DNA of 64,000 nucleotides from Luteolibacter arcticus. GTDB taxonomy: Bacteria; Verrucomicrobiota; Verrucomicrobiia; Verrucomicrobiales; Akkermansiaceae. The stretch is from positions 1 through 64,000 of the forward strand of contig NZ_JAPDDT010000005.1 of the NCBI RefSeq assembly GCF_025950235.1, given 5' to 3'. Of the stretch, positions 1 through 8,887 are shown piece by piece. A program made the translations under genes and the position numbers. Position 1 is the stretch's first letter. Each line of letters begins with the position of its first letter. The notes under the pieces are model-generated. The model was not told where the DNA came from, did not search any database, and saw only the letters and a program-made list of their open reading frames with translations.

Positions 1-2
1 GC

Positions 3-95
3 AGAAATGGTCGAAATCCATCATCGGACGAGGTATGTGAAACAGCCCAAATCCGCCTTAAGTTAGCGCCATTCGGGTCAGTCCCCGCATTGTAA
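3..95 (+). CDS. Possible C-terminal tail of an Imm7-like immunity protein (5' end outside window)
   Basis: Reading frame 3 is open from the window edge to a TAA at 93-95 and encodes about 30 residues. It contains RN-GRNP-x2-D followed by an IRLK-like stretch, which resembles the RNAYGRNPPMD...HRIK segment of the Imm7-family protein encoded just downstream at 391. It could be the end of a second, related immunity gene or a decayed copy. The similarity is short and judged by eye, so this call is tentative; the stretch may equally be non-coding. Confidence 0.22.
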   Translation, partial: RNGRNPSSDEVCETAQIRLKLAPFGSVPAL

Positions 96-390
96 CATTT
101 TCTCGAGCTTGTCGCGGCGTTTCACCAGAGCCGGGTCGAAGCCCGAAGCGTAGCAGGATCGGGAACGTCTGAGGTCCTAGTTTCTCTTCAGGCAGAATAT
201 ACTTGGCCATCGCGTTTGGGAGAACGTTCGGAGTGTAGGCTGCTGCGGAATGGGGCGTCGAGAGTGAACGAAACCGCATGGGTGCCAGCGCCTAACAGAC
301 TCTTGGCCTCTTTCCCTCTGACCTTTTCACCTTGAGAGCCCATGGCCGCTTACTTACCAAGAGGACCGATCACCCATTCGCCTCAAGAAC
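96..390. other. No gene recognised
   Basis: This stretch of about 295 bp lies between the left-edge fragment and the Imm7-like gene. An open frame on the minus strand (58-279) gives a protein without recognisable motifs, so I did not accept it. The stretch is less GC-rich than the rest and contains one copy of the CTAACAG heptamer (292-298) discussed in the findings. No terminator, promoter or RNA gene is clear. Confidence 0.4.
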
Positions 391-885
391 ATGATGCTCG
401 GCTTCGGTTGGTGCCACCTTCAAACTTCGCGAGAGCGTCTGCGGGACGCTTCCCTCAATGACGTCACCCTGATCGAGGACGAGATCGACCGGGCAGACGC
501 CGCGATGTTTGCGGCCTTCAGGGAATGGATGGCGGTGCAGGGGGATCCATTCATCGTGTGGACGCTTCTTGAAGCTCAAAATAATCACCACGGCCTGCTC
601 ACCTACAGCCTCTCCCGCAATCACCGGTCTTCGGCGGTTTGGGCCATGCTGGATTGGATCGTGGCGAACGCGCCCGGAAGCTACGGCCTCTTCCACTGCC
701 ACGATGACGAGGACACGATGGACCGGAACGCCTACGGACGAAATCCGCCGATGGACTACAACAACGTCTTCAGGGTGCACCGGATCAAGAACGGCAAGCT
801 CGAAGAACTGGCAGATCCATTTTTCGGCCTCGTCGAGGGAGACCTTGGGCCGGTTCATCCCTACAACCGCGGGGATGCCTCGTGA
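391..885 (+). CDS. Imm7-family immunity protein
   Basis: This 164-residue protein has the features of the Imm7 family: an N-terminal hydrophobic-aromatic segment (GFGWCHLQTS), a central NHR motif (SRNHRSSAVW) and a C-terminal stretch with YGLFHCHDDED, then FRVHRIKNGKLEELADPF. Imm7 proteins protect cells from cognate polymorphic toxins of contact-dependent or secreted toxin systems. No toxin gene is visible in the window, but the left edge may cut one off. Two ATG codons (391, 394) can serve as start; no strong ribosome-binding site decides between them. Family call is by pattern recognition. Confidence 0.6.
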   Translation: MMLGFGWCHLQTSRERLRDASLNDVTLIEDEIDRADAAMFAAFREWMAVQGDPFIVWTLLEAQNNHHGLLTYSLSRNHRSSAVWAMLDWIVANAPGSYGLFHCHDDEDTMDRNAYGRNPPMDYNNVFRVHRIKNGKLEELADPFFGLVEGDLGPVHPYNRGDAS

Positions 886-942
886 CCGCGCCGTGTTCGA
901 TGAGTGACGCATTCATCAACTCCGGGGACTCCCGCCATCACC

Positions 943-1599
943 ATGAGTGACATTCCCGCCACGAACGACATATCCGCCGCGGAAGGTCCGCCTGCTTCCG
1001 CTGGAGTCCGGCGACGGAATCGCTTCTACAAGGTCGCGGTGATTTGGTTGGCGGGCTGGATCTCGATCATCCTGGAGAAGATCGTGGACCTCAACAGCGT
1101 CACGACCGGGCTGCGGGTGGGATGGAGCGACGGAATGTTCGTTTCGCCATTCCTGCTCATTCTCACGCTGCCCTTGGGATTGCTGGGATCGAGGATCGGC
1201 TCATGGGCACGATGGCGGCGGTACCGCCTTTGGTTCACCTTCGGGCTCCCGGCGCTCTTCCTCCTACTCGAGCCGGCAGTTGCGCTGCATGGAAAGGCCT
1301 TTCCCCAAGCGCGTTTTCAGCGGTTCACCGGGGTCGAGTTCCCTCGCGATGCGCGGGTGGAGCGATGCATCATCGACGATGGAGTTGGACCCTTTTACGA
1401 CCCCTCCTTCATCTATGAACTCACGTGCTCCGCAGAGGAGACCGACCGGCTCATCCGCGAGCTGAAGTTGAGGAGGCAAGAAAATGCCCCGGGCTCGGGA
1501 GAGGTCTGGTCGGGCTTCGACGACAAGCGGGGCCACGTCTTCGAATTGAGGACCGATTCGAGGCATACGAGGATATGGCTGCAGTGCGTGGGAACCTGA
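943..1599 (+). CDS. Hypothetical membrane protein with three predicted TM segments
   Basis: I do not recognise this protein. From the ATG at 943 it has 218 residues; a GTG at 904 would add 13. The N-terminal 25 residues are polar. Three hydrophobic segments follow, around VAVIWLAGWISII, FVSPFLLILTLPLGLLG and WFTFGLPALFLLLEPAVAL. A soluble C-terminal domain of about 110 residues contains two cysteines and a mixed charged tail. It starts shortly after the Imm7-like gene on the same strand, so the two may be co-transcribed. No function can be assigned. Confidence 0.55.
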   Translation: MSDIPATNDISAAEGPPASAGVRRRNRFYKVAVIWLAGWISIILEKIVDLNSVTTGLRVGWSDGMFVSPFLLILTLPLGLLGSRIGSWARWRRYRLWFTFGLPALFLLLEPAVALHGKAFPQARFQRFTGVEFPRDARVERCIIDDGVGPFYDPSFIYELTCSAEETDRLIRELKLRRQENAPGSGEVWSGFDDKRGHVFELRTDSRHTRIWLQCVGT

Positions 1600-1627
1600 G
1601 GGCCATTTTGCCCGGGCACCTTCGCTT

Positions 1628-2242
1628 TCACGAAGGCGGCCCCGCTTCCCCCAGCGCCCGGCGGATGCGGCGGGCGGTGGTGAGGATGAGCAGGACGATG
1701 ATGATCCCGAGCACCGGCGTGAGCCATGGCGCCAGTGGGAGGCCGAGGCCGGCGGCGAGGGAGAGGCAGCCGAAGACGAAGGCGCGGTCGCTCTTGCCCA
1801 TGGGGCCATCGTAGCGGCGCGATGAGCCGGTGAGCAGTGCGGCGAGACCGGCGATCTCGGTGACCAGGGCGAGGGCGACGATGATGGCGATCAGCCGCGG
1901 ATCGAAGCCGGGCACCAGCGCCAGAGGCAGGTAGAGCGCGGTATCGGAGATGGCGTCGCCGCATTCATTCAGCAACGCGCCGAGGCGGGACTTCTGGCCG
2001 TGCTCGCGGGCGAGCATGCCATCGATGGCATTCAGCGCCATGCGGAGGAAGAGGAAGCCGGGCATCACTAACAGCGGCCAGCGCGCCGCAGGGAACAGCG
2101 CGATGGCGGTGCCGGTGGCGAGCGAGAGCGCGGTGGCCAAGACGGTGACCTGATTCGCCGTGACCCCGGCGGCCGCCAGCCCGCGGGTGAGCGGCCGCAG
2201 CAGGTTCTGGAAGGCCGGCTTGATGTCGTAGATGGAGGCCAT
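1628..2242 (-). CDS. YnbA-like CDP-alcohol phosphatidyltransferase
   Basis: This 204-residue integral membrane protein belongs to the CDP-alcohol phosphatidyltransferase family, which transfers a phosphatidyl group from CDP-diacylglycerol to an alcohol. The start at 2242 gives MASIYDIKPAFQNLLRP, which resembles the N-terminus of E. coli YnbA. The family signature D-x2-D-G-x2-A-R-x8-G-x3-D-x3-D is present but altered: the sequence reads N-A-I-D-G-M-L-A-R, then G-A-L-L-N-E-C-G-D. The first and third aspartates are therefore asparagine, as I recall for YnbA-type proteins. At least four hydrophobic segments follow. It is divergent from the methyltransferase gene at 2396, with 153 bp between them for both promoters. 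Confidence 0.8.
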   Translation of the reverse strand: MASIYDIKPAFQNLLRPLTRGLAAAGVTANQVTVLATALSLATGTAIALFPAARWPLLVMPGFLFLRMALNAIDGMLAREHGQKSRLGALLNECGDAISDTALYLPLALVPGFDPRLIAIIVALALVTEIAGLAALLTGSSRRYDGPMGKSDRAFVFGCLSLAAGLGLPLAPWLTPVLGIIIVLLILTTARRIRRALGEAGPPS

Positions 2243-2395
2243 GGGCAGGGACCGGCCCATCGCGGAGTGGGGCGGCGCGTCCTGACTATCTGCAAAGCAT
2301 TGGCCTGCCAAACCTCGTCGCACGATGGCCGTTTTTCTCCCGTGGCGTGTTTCGGGGTTTCCAAGTGGAGGGATTTACCGCCAAAAGGTCGCATC

Positions 2396-3820
2396 ATGAA
2401 CGATGCGGTCCGCGAGCTGTATTCGGAGAATCGCTATCCGGACCTCAGTCATCCGGTGACGGATATCTCGCGGCTATGGGTCAGCGCGCGGGCGGGAGGC
2501 CTCGAGCGGCTGCCGGAACCGGCGGCGTGCCGGGTGCTGGAGCTCGGCTGCGCGGGAGGCCAAAACCTGCTGCCACTGGCGGCGCGCTACCCGAAGAGCG
2601 AGTTCACCGGCTTGGACTATTCGGACACGGCGATCCGCAAGGCGCGGCAGGCTTCCTACGAGGCCGGCCTCCACAACATCCGTTTCGAGGCCGCGGATCT
2701 GGAGCACTGGCGGCCATCGCACCCCTGTGATTTCCTGATCGCGCACGGGGTCTTCTCGTGGGTGCCGGACGAGGTGAAGACGCGGGTGCTCGATCTGTGC
2801 GGGCAGGTGCTTTCCGACAACGGGGTGGCGTGCATTTCCTACAACACGCTGCCCGGCTGGTCGCTGCGAAGCGGCTTGGTGCCACTGGTGAAAGCGCTGG
2901 CGAACAACCCCGCGGCGGCCGGCCTCGGGGATTCGGTGGAGTCGGTGGCGGCCTCGCTGGCGGACATGGCAGGGGGGGGCACGGCGCACGCGGCGAATGT
3001 GCAGGCGATCTGCCGGGACATGGTGAAGAAAGGGCCGACGGTGTTGCCCTTCGATGACTTCGCGCCGGTCTGCGATGCGGTGTATTTCGCCCAGTTCGCG
3101 AGTTGGGCGGGGGAGCGCGGGCTGCGCTATCTGGGCGAGGCACGCCTCCAGGACAATCTGCCGGACGGGATCTCGCCGCATGCCTTCGACAGGCTCGCCC
3201 CGCTGGCGACCGATCCGATCTTGCTCCAGCAGACGCTGGACCTGCTATCGGGCCGGACCCATCGCAACAGCCTGTTTTGCCGGGTGGATGCGATGCTGGA
3301 AGACGGCATGACCACGGGGGTGGTGATGAATTTCGCGGCCGGGCGCGGCCTCGTCGAGCTGCCGCCGGTGGAAAGCCGGGTGGTCGGCCTGTTCCGGCAG
3401 TTGCTCGAGGAAATCGCGCCGTCGTGCCTGGCGATGCAGGAGTTGGTGGAGCGCACGGCGGACCGGCTGGGAGCGGGTTGGGAACCGTCGCGCCATGGCC
3501 GCGAGCTGACTGGCTGGATCTATCAGGCGGCTCGGCTCGGGGGGATCGAGCTCCGGTCGGAACCACTGGAAATCCGGAGCCACTCGATGGCCGCTCCTCG
3601 GCTTTCCGCGCTGAACCTGCACTTCGCCGCCGCCGGCCGGCCGGTGGTCGATGCGCGGCATTTCCCATGTCGATTCCCGGATGGCCACGAGCGGTTGCTC
3701 GCGGCCATGAATGGCTCACGGGCCGCGGACGAACTGGCGGAACACGCCCGTGCCGAGTTCCCCGAGCTCGATTTCCACCGCTGGCTCGCCCACCTCGCGG
3801 AGCGGGGAATCGTCGAATAG
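2396..3820 (+). CDS. Class I SAM methyltransferase with methyltransferase-regulatory domain
   Basis: This 474-residue protein starts at the ATG at 2396, preceded by an AAAAGG-type ribosome-binding site; the open frame extends further upstream but without similarity. Residues about 35-150 form a Rossmann methyltransferase with the SAM-binding motif VLELGCAGGQNLLPLA and a second acidic strand FTGLDYSD. The middle part contains YFAQFASWAGERGLRYLGEA, typical of the MethyTransf_Reg domain. The C-terminal third is of unknown role. The target is unknown. It is the last gene before the regulatory pair of the EPS locus and is separated from it by a repeat. Confidence 0.8.
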   Translation: MNDAVRELYSENRYPDLSHPVTDISRLWVSARAGGLERLPEPAACRVLELGCAGGQNLLPLAARYPKSEFTGLDYSDTAIRKARQASYEAGLHNIRFEAADLEHWRPSHPCDFLIAHGVFSWVPDEVKTRVLDLCGQVLSDNGVACISYNTLPGWSLRSGLVPLVKALANNPAAAGLGDSVESVAASLADMAGGGTAHAANVQAICRDMVKKGPTVLPFDDFAPVCDAVYFAQFASWAGERGLRYLGEARLQDNLPDGISPHAFDRLAPLATDPILLQQTLDLLSGRTHRNSLFCRVDAMLEDGMTTGVVMNFAAGRGLVELPPVESRVVGLFRQLLEEIAPSCLAMQELVERTADRLGAGWEPSRHGRELTGWIYQAARLGGIELRSEPLEIRSHSMAAPRLSALNLHFAAAGRPVVDARHFPCRFPDGHERLLAAMNGSRAADELAEHARAEFPELDFHRWLAHLAERGIVE

Positions 3821-3827
3821 GATCCCC

Positions 3828-3858
3828 TTCGCGTCCATTGGCGTCCATTCGCGGTTCA
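3828..3858. repeat. Short intergenic repeat built on GCGTCCATT
   Basis: Immediately after the methyltransferase stop, GCGTCCATT occurs twice in tandem (3831-3839 and 3841-3849), followed by CGCGGTTCA. Repeats of this general type (GCGTCCATTnGCGTCCATTCGCGG) are common between genes in many environmental bacteria, as far as I recall. No open frame crosses it. It separates the methyltransferase gene from the GbsR-like promoter region. Confidence 0.5.
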
Positions 3859-3898
3859 GATTCAACAAGCGGTCGTCGTCGGGCGGTTAGGCCGGTTC

Positions 3899-3916
3899 GT
3901 TCATTTCAGATTGAAC
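3899..3916. promoter_or_regulatory. Palindromic operator candidate, copy 1 (upstream of gbsR-like gene)
   Basis: GTTCATTTCAGATTGAAC is an 18-bp element with GTTCA/TGAAC arms, extended on the right by AA. It ends 29 nt before the GTG start of the GbsR-like gene at 3946. The same element occurs at 5021-5038 and 20903-20920, at the heads of the two EPS blocks. The TTGAAC half could also act as a -35 box, with TATCTC 17 nt downstream. I infer that it is the autoregulatory operator of the adjacent repressor. Confidence 0.6.
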
Positions 3917-3945
3917 AATTCGGCTCGCTTAGTTATCTCGCAGCC

Positions 3946-4461
3946 GTGCCGCCGGTCCGCGAAGAGGAAGATATCCGCGAGTTCCCGTCGTTGGGACCGT
4001 TGGAGGCGCAGGTGATCCAGGTCTTCGTGGATGGCGGGAAGGTGCTCGGCCTGCCGCGCTCGATCGGAGAAATCTACGGGCTGCTCTTCATTTCGCCCGA
4101 ACCCTTGTCGCTGGACGATCTGGTCGAGCAACTGGGAATCAGCAAGGGCTCCGCCAGCCAGGGGCTGCGGGCGCTGAAAACCCTCGGCGCCGTGCGGGAG
4201 ATCGAGCGGGAAGGCTCGCGCCGCTGCCACTACCAGGCGGATACGGAGCTGAAGCGGCTGGTCGGCGGCTTCATCCGCGAGCAAGTCCGGCCGCACCTCG
4301 AGAGCGGCCAGTCGAAGGTCGCCCGGCTGAACCAACTCGCTGGCGGTGAGTCGGATCCGGAGCTGCAGGCTTTTTTCAAATCAAGGGTGTCGCAGCTCGA
4401 ATACTGGATCGGAAGGGCGCGGATCGTCCTGCCCCTCCTGCAAAAAGTCCTCGGCGAATGA
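3946..4461 (+). CDS. GbsR/MarR-family transcriptional regulator of the EPS locus
   Basis: The protein is 171 residues from a GTG start at 3946. A winged helix-turn-helix spans roughly residues 40-110, with GEIYGLLFISPEPLSLDDL, then LGISKGSASQGLRALKTLGAV and the wing EGSRRCHYQAD; this is the layout of GbsR-type MarR proteins. The C-terminal half is predicted helical and would dimerise. It overlaps the next gene by ATGA, so the repressor and the RfaH-like antiterminator are translationally coupled. A palindrome shared with the two EPS block leaders lies just upstream, suggesting that this protein regulates both itself and those blocks. The effector is unknown. Confidence 0.8.
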   Translation: MPPVREEEDIREFPSLGPLEAQVIQVFVDGGKVLGLPRSIGEIYGLLFISPEPLSLDDLVEQLGISKGSASQGLRALKTLGAVREIEREGSRRCHYQADTELKRLVGGFIREQVRPHLESGQSKVARLNQLAGGESDPELQAFFKSRVSQLEYWIGRARIVLPLLQKVLGE

Positions 4462-5000
4462 ACGCTCTCCCCGCCAGCGGACCGGCGTGGTACTGCCTGA
4501 AAACGCAGACCAAGCGCGAGGCCATCGCCGCCGCGCACCTGCGGGAGCTGCAAGGCGTGGAAGTCTTTTGCCCGCTGCTGCGCTACCGCAAGGCGACCCG
4601 CCGCGGCAAGATCTGGTGGGTGGAAGCGCTCTTCCCCGGCTACGTGCTGGCCCGCTTCCAGCTCAGCACCGACGAGCGGGCGGTAATGTATAGCCAGGGC
4701 GTCCGCGGCTTGGTCCGCTTCGGCGACAAGGTGCCGGATGTGCCGGGCGATTTCGTGGATGCACTGCGCGAGGAAGTCGCCAAGCAGGGGGAGAAAGAGA
4801 TGCTGACCGTGGGTCCGCGGATCACGGAGGGAGAGGAGGTGGAGCTCGCCCACGGCCCGCTCGGCGGGGTGAAGGCGACGGTGGTGGAGGTGCTGCCGGC
4901 CCGGGAACGGGTGCGGGTGCTGCTGGAATTCCTCGGCCGCGAGCAGGTGGTGGAGGTGGATCTTTTCTCGCTGCTCCTCCCCCGCAGACCCCTTCCATGA
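4458..5000 (+). CDS. RfaH-like specialised NusG paralog (transcription antiterminator)
   Basis: This 180-residue protein has an N-terminal NGN domain (residues about 9-105; AWYCLKTQTKREAIAAAHL, then FPGYVLARF) and a C-terminal KOW domain (about 125-175; EEVELAHGPLGGVKATVVEVL). That is the architecture of NusG, RfaH and UpxY proteins. Its position between a regulator and a long EPS operon, away from secE and ribosomal protein genes, indicates a specialised paralog rather than housekeeping NusG. RfaH-type proteins load onto paused RNA polymerase at an ops element and suppress termination across long operons. Two ops-like elements occur in this window, at 5147-5171 and 21013-21037. ATG at 4458 overlaps the regulator's stop. 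Confidence 0.85.
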   Translation: MNALPASGPAWYCLKTQTKREAIAAAHLRELQGVEVFCPLLRYRKATRRGKIWWVEALFPGYVLARFQLSTDERAVMYSQGVRGLVRFGDKVPDVPGDFVDALREEVAKQGEKEMLTVGPRITEGEEVELAHGPLGGVKATVVEVLPARERVRVLLEFLGREQVVEVDLFSLLLPRRPLP

Positions 5001-5020
5001 CAACCCCGCCACCCCGGATT

Positions 5021-5038
5021 GTTCATTTTGGATTGAAC
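5021..5038. promoter_or_regulatory. Palindromic operator candidate, copy 2 (head of EPS block 1)
   Basis: GTTCATTTTGGATTGAAC has the best symmetry of the three copies: with its flanks it reads TTGTTCA-N8-TGAACAA, that is 7-bp arms. It starts 20 nt after the stop of the RfaH-like gene and lies 155 nt before the ATG of the UDP-xylose synthase-like gene. This separates the regulatory pair from block 1 and suggests that block 1 has its own regulated promoter here. Confidence 0.62.
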
Positions 5039-5146
5039 AAGGAGCCGATTTTGCGCCCCATCGCGTCGTTAGGCGCTCCCGATGAAGCCGCCTGAAACCA
5101 ATACCTTCCGACTGCCGCTGCTGGTCCTGTCCGTGCTTCGGGCAGA

Positions 5147-5171
5147 CGACCAAGGGCGGCAGCTTGGCTGA
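5147..5171 (+). promoter_or_regulatory. ops/JUMPstart-like element, copy 1
   Basis: The core GGCGGCAGCTTG (5155-5166) matches the enterobacterial ops consensus GGCGGTAGCnTG at all but one defined position. The upstream context CCAAGGGCGG also resembles the JUMPstart context CCAGGGGCGG. The 25-nt segment recurs at 21013-21037 with a single difference. It is in the untranslated leader, 117 nt after the palindrome and 27 nt before the ATG at 5194. I infer that it loads the RfaH-like protein encoded directly upstream. Confidence 0.65.
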
Positions 5172-5193
5172 ACCTCCCCCCTCCTACACTCCC

Positions 5194-6159
<966 letters not shown>

Positions 6160-6162
6160 TCC

Positions 6163-7341
6163 TTGTCGCCTGACGCCAGCGTCGATTTCCTGATCGTCGG
6201 AGCCGGGTTCTCGGGTCTCGTCGCAGCGGAACGGCTGTCCAATGCCGGCTTCCGCTGCGTGGTGGTGGACAAGCGTTCCCACCTCGGCGGGAATGCCTAC
6301 GACCGCGTCGATGCGGCGGGTGTACTGGTCCACGACTACGGCCCGCATTACTTCCGCACGAATTCGCCGCGCATCGTCGAGTATCTCGGCCGCTTCACCG
6401 CGTGGCAGGATGCGGACTACAAGATCAAGAGCTATACCGACGGGCGCTACTGGAGCTTCCCGATCAATCTGCAAACCTTCGAGGAGATCGTCGGGCGGCC
6501 TTCGACGACGGAGGAATTCGAAGCGTGGATCGAGGAGCACCGGGTGCCGGTGGATGAGCCGAAGAACTCGGAGGAGCTGATCCTTTCCAAGGTCGGCCGC
6601 GAACTCTACCGGCGCTTCTACGAAGGCTACACGCTCAAGCAATGGCAGCGCCACCCGCGCGACCTGGACACCAGCGTCTGCGGTCGGGTGCCGATCCGCA
6701 CGAATCGCGACGACCGCTATCTCAACGAGGAATTCCAGGCGCTGCCTAAGGATGGCTTCACCGCGATGTTCGGGCGCATGCTCGATGCCTCGCCGGGGGT
6801 CGAACTTTATCTGGGTGTCGATTTCCACGAGGCGTGCAAGCGTTGGCGGCACCGGCATCTGATTTTCAGCGGTCCCGTGGACGAGTATTTCGGCCGTCGT
6901 TTTGGCGCACTGCCGTATCGCTCGCTGAGGTTCGAGCACGAGAGCTTCACCGCGGAGCAGCTCAAGCCCCGCGAACCAATCTCTAACAAGCCCGGCTTCT
7001 GGCAACCCGCCGTGCAGGTGAATTACCCCGACGCGGAGGTGCCCTACACCCGCATCGTCGAGATCAAGCACGTCACCGGACAGAAGATCGACGCCTCCAC
7101 GATCGTCCGCGAATACCCGCGGAACTGGACACCGGAGGAGGAGCCGTTTTACCCCGTGCCCGCGGACGATGCGAAGACCGCCTACCGCCGCTACGCCGAG
7201 CTGGCCGCAGCGGAGAAGAATGTCAGCTTCATCGGCCGCCTCGCCACCTATCGTTATTACAACATGGACCAGGTCACCGGCATGGCACTCGCCGAAGCCG
7301 ACCGCCTGATCGCCCGCTACTCACCGGCCCCGCATGCTTGA
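6163..7341 (+). CDS. glf: UDP-galactopyranose mutase-like flavoprotein
   Basis: This 392-residue protein begins with an FAD-binding fold (DFLIVGAGFSGLVAAERL) and continues with HLGGNAYD, GPHYFRTNSPRIVEYL and YWSFPIN, typical of UDP-galactopyranose mutases, which make UDP-galactofuranose. The C-terminus has FIGRLATYRYYNMDQ, matching the family's flavin-contact segment. The best start is TTG at 6163, four bases after the previous stop; no nearby ATG would keep the N-terminal GxGxxG. It overlaps the next gene by 8 nt, so it is in the same operon. Confidence 0.82.
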   Translation: MSPDASVDFLIVGAGFSGLVAAERLSNAGFRCVVVDKRSHLGGNAYDRVDAAGVLVHDYGPHYFRTNSPRIVEYLGRFTAWQDADYKIKSYTDGRYWSFPINLQTFEEIVGRPSTTEEFEAWIEEHRVPVDEPKNSEELILSKVGRELYRRFYEGYTLKQWQRHPRDLDTSVCGRVPIRTNRDDRYLNEEFQALPKDGFTAMFGRMLDASPGVELYLGVDFHEACKRWRHRHLIFSGPVDEYFGRRFGALPYRSLRFEHESFTAEQLKPREPISNKPGFWQPAVQVNYPDAEVPYTRIVEIKHVTGQKIDASTIVREYPRNWTPEEEPFYPVPADDAKTAYRRYAELAAAEKNVSFIGRLATYRYYNMDQVTGMALAEADRLIARYSPAPHA

Positions 7342-8644
7342 AAAGTTGAAATCGAAACAGGGCTCCATCGGCGTCGTCGGCCTCGGCTACGTCGGGCTCC
7401 CGCTATTGTTAGCCTATGCCAAGGCTGGCTTCCGCGCCGTGGGCATCGACATTGATCCGGGCAAGCCGGAGGCGTTGCTGGCCGGCCGCAGCTACATCAA
7501 GCACATCCCCGGCGAGCACGTCGCCGAGGCACTGGCATCCGGCAAGCTGGAGGCGACCACGGATTTTGCGATCATCAAGACGCTCGATGCGATCATCCTG
7601 TGCGTGCCTACGCCGCTCGATGAACACTTCGAGCCGGACCTCAGCTACGTGGTCAACACGGTCGAGGCCGTGGTGCCACACTTGAAGGCGGGCCAGGTGC
7701 TCAGCCTGGAAAGCACCACCTATCCCGGCACGACTGACGAGGAAGTGGTGACGCGCGTGGAGAAGGCCGGCTTCAAGGTCGGCACCGAGATTTTCGTCGT
7801 CTATTCGCCGGAGCGCGAGGACCCGGGCAACACCAAGTTCTCCGCGACGAACATCCCGAAGGTGGTCGGCGGCATCACGCCGGCCTGCCTCGAGGCGGGC
7901 GTCGCGCTTTACGAAGCGGCCTTCGAGCAAGTGGTGCCGGTGAGTTCCTGCAAGGTCGCGGAGCTGACCAAGCTGCTGGAGAACATCTACCGCGCGGTGA
8001 ACATCGGCCTCGTCAACGAGCTGAAGATCGCCGCGGACAAGATGGGCATCGACATCTGGGAAGTCATTCGCGCTGCCTCCACCAAGCCCTTCGGCTTCAC
8101 GGCCTTCTACCCCGGCCCCGGCCTCGGTGGTCACTGCATCCCGATCGATCCCTTCTACCTCACGTGGAAGGCCCGCGAGTATGGCGTGCACACGCGCTTC
8201 ATTGAGCTCGCCGGGGAGATCAACCGCAGCATGCCGACCTACGTCATCCATCGTACCATGGAGGCGCTCAATTCGCGCGGCAAGCCGGTGAAAGGCTCGC
8301 GCATCCTGCTGATGGGCCTCGCCTACAAGGCGAACGTCGATGACATGCGCGAGTCGCCGACCTTCGCCCTGCTCGATGGCTTCCAGCACCTCGGTGCGGA
8401 GGTTTCCTTCTACGACCCGCACGTGCCGGTCGTCGGCCCGACCCGTGAACACATGAACTGGGCCGGAGCCCGCAGCATCGAGTGGAGCGAGGAAACGATC
8501 CGCGCCCAGGACTGCATCGTCATCTCCACCCACCACGCCGCCTTCGACCTCGCCCAACTCGCGGAGTGGTCCGACCTCATCATCGACACGCGCAACGCGA
8601 TGGCCTCCGTCGCTACGCCTGAAGGTCTTGTCATCAAAGCGTAG
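7334..8644 (+). CDS. UDP-N-acetylhexosamine 6-dehydrogenase (WbpA/WecC family)
   Basis: This 436-residue protein is a nucleotide-sugar dehydrogenase. The N-terminal NAD domain begins IGVVGLGYVGLPLLLAYAKAG; the middle has the family catalytic region FYPGPGLGGHCIPIDPFYLTWKA, with the active-site cysteine in GGHCIP; the C-terminal domain has LMGLAYKANVDDMRESP. The GGHCIP and DDMRESP motifs point to enzymes that oxidise UDP-GlcNAc or UDP-ManNAc at C6 rather than UDP-glucose. The product would be a uronic acid sugar for the EPS. Two small genes of a likely toxin-antitoxin pair follow. Confidence 0.85.
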   Translation: MLEKLKSKQGSIGVVGLGYVGLPLLLAYAKAGFRAVGIDIDPGKPEALLAGRSYIKHIPGEHVAEALASGKLEATTDFAIIKTLDAIILCVPTPLDEHFEPDLSYVVNTVEAVVPHLKAGQVLSLESTTYPGTTDEEVVTRVEKAGFKVGTEIFVVYSPEREDPGNTKFSATNIPKVVGGITPACLEAGVALYEAAFEQVVPVSSCKVAELTKLLENIYRAVNIGLVNELKIAADKMGIDIWEVIRAASTKPFGFTAFYPGPGLGGHCIPIDPFYLTWKAREYGVHTRFIELAGEINRSMPTYVIHRTMEALNSRGKPVKGSRILLMGLAYKANVDDMRESPTFALLDGFQHLGAEVSFYDPHVPVVGPTREHMNWAGARSIEWSEETIRAQDCIVISTHHAAFDLAQLAEWSDLIIDTRNAMASVATPEGLVIKA

Positions 8645-8659
8645 TTTCTCCCTCCCGTC

Positions 8660-8887
8660 ATGGACTCTCGCACCCCTACTCCATTGGATCGCTACGAATT
8701 GCCGGACCCGGCACAGACGAGAGCCTGGAAAGCGATGACGCCGGCGCGGAAATACGAACTCTGCAAGGCTGCGATCCGTTTTACGAGAAACCTAAAGCGC
8801 TCCGGGATCCGGGCCGCTCATCCGACGTGGAGTGATGAGCGTGTGGAGACTGAACTCGCAAGAATCTGGCTCCATGCAAGATCCTGA
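8660..8887 (+). CDS. Small protein paired with a nucleotidyltransferase (antitoxin-like)
   Basis: A 75-residue protein with the pattern ARKYELCKAAIRFTRNLKRSGIRAAHPTWSDERV...LARIWL. In my recollection small proteins of this type, with a conserved GIR..HP..S segment, often precede AbiEii-like nucleotidyltransferases. Here the next gene at 8874 is such a nucleotidyltransferase and overlaps it by 14 nt. The pair sits between sugar-nucleotide genes with no evident link to polysaccharide synthesis. The biochemical role is unknown. Confidence 0.5.
   Translation: MDSRTPTPLDRYELPDPAQTRAWKAMTPARKYELCKAAIRFTRNLKRSGIRAAHPTWSDERVETELARIWLHARS

Noticed and set aside
58..279. 73-codon open frame on the minus strand
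   Set aside because: No recognisable motif and no supporting context; it overlaps the possible left-edge gene fragment.
3103..3945. Long 5' extension of the GbsR-like frame
   Set aside because: It overlaps the methyltransferase gene, and the extra residues are not protein-like; the conserved domain begins after the GTG at 3946.
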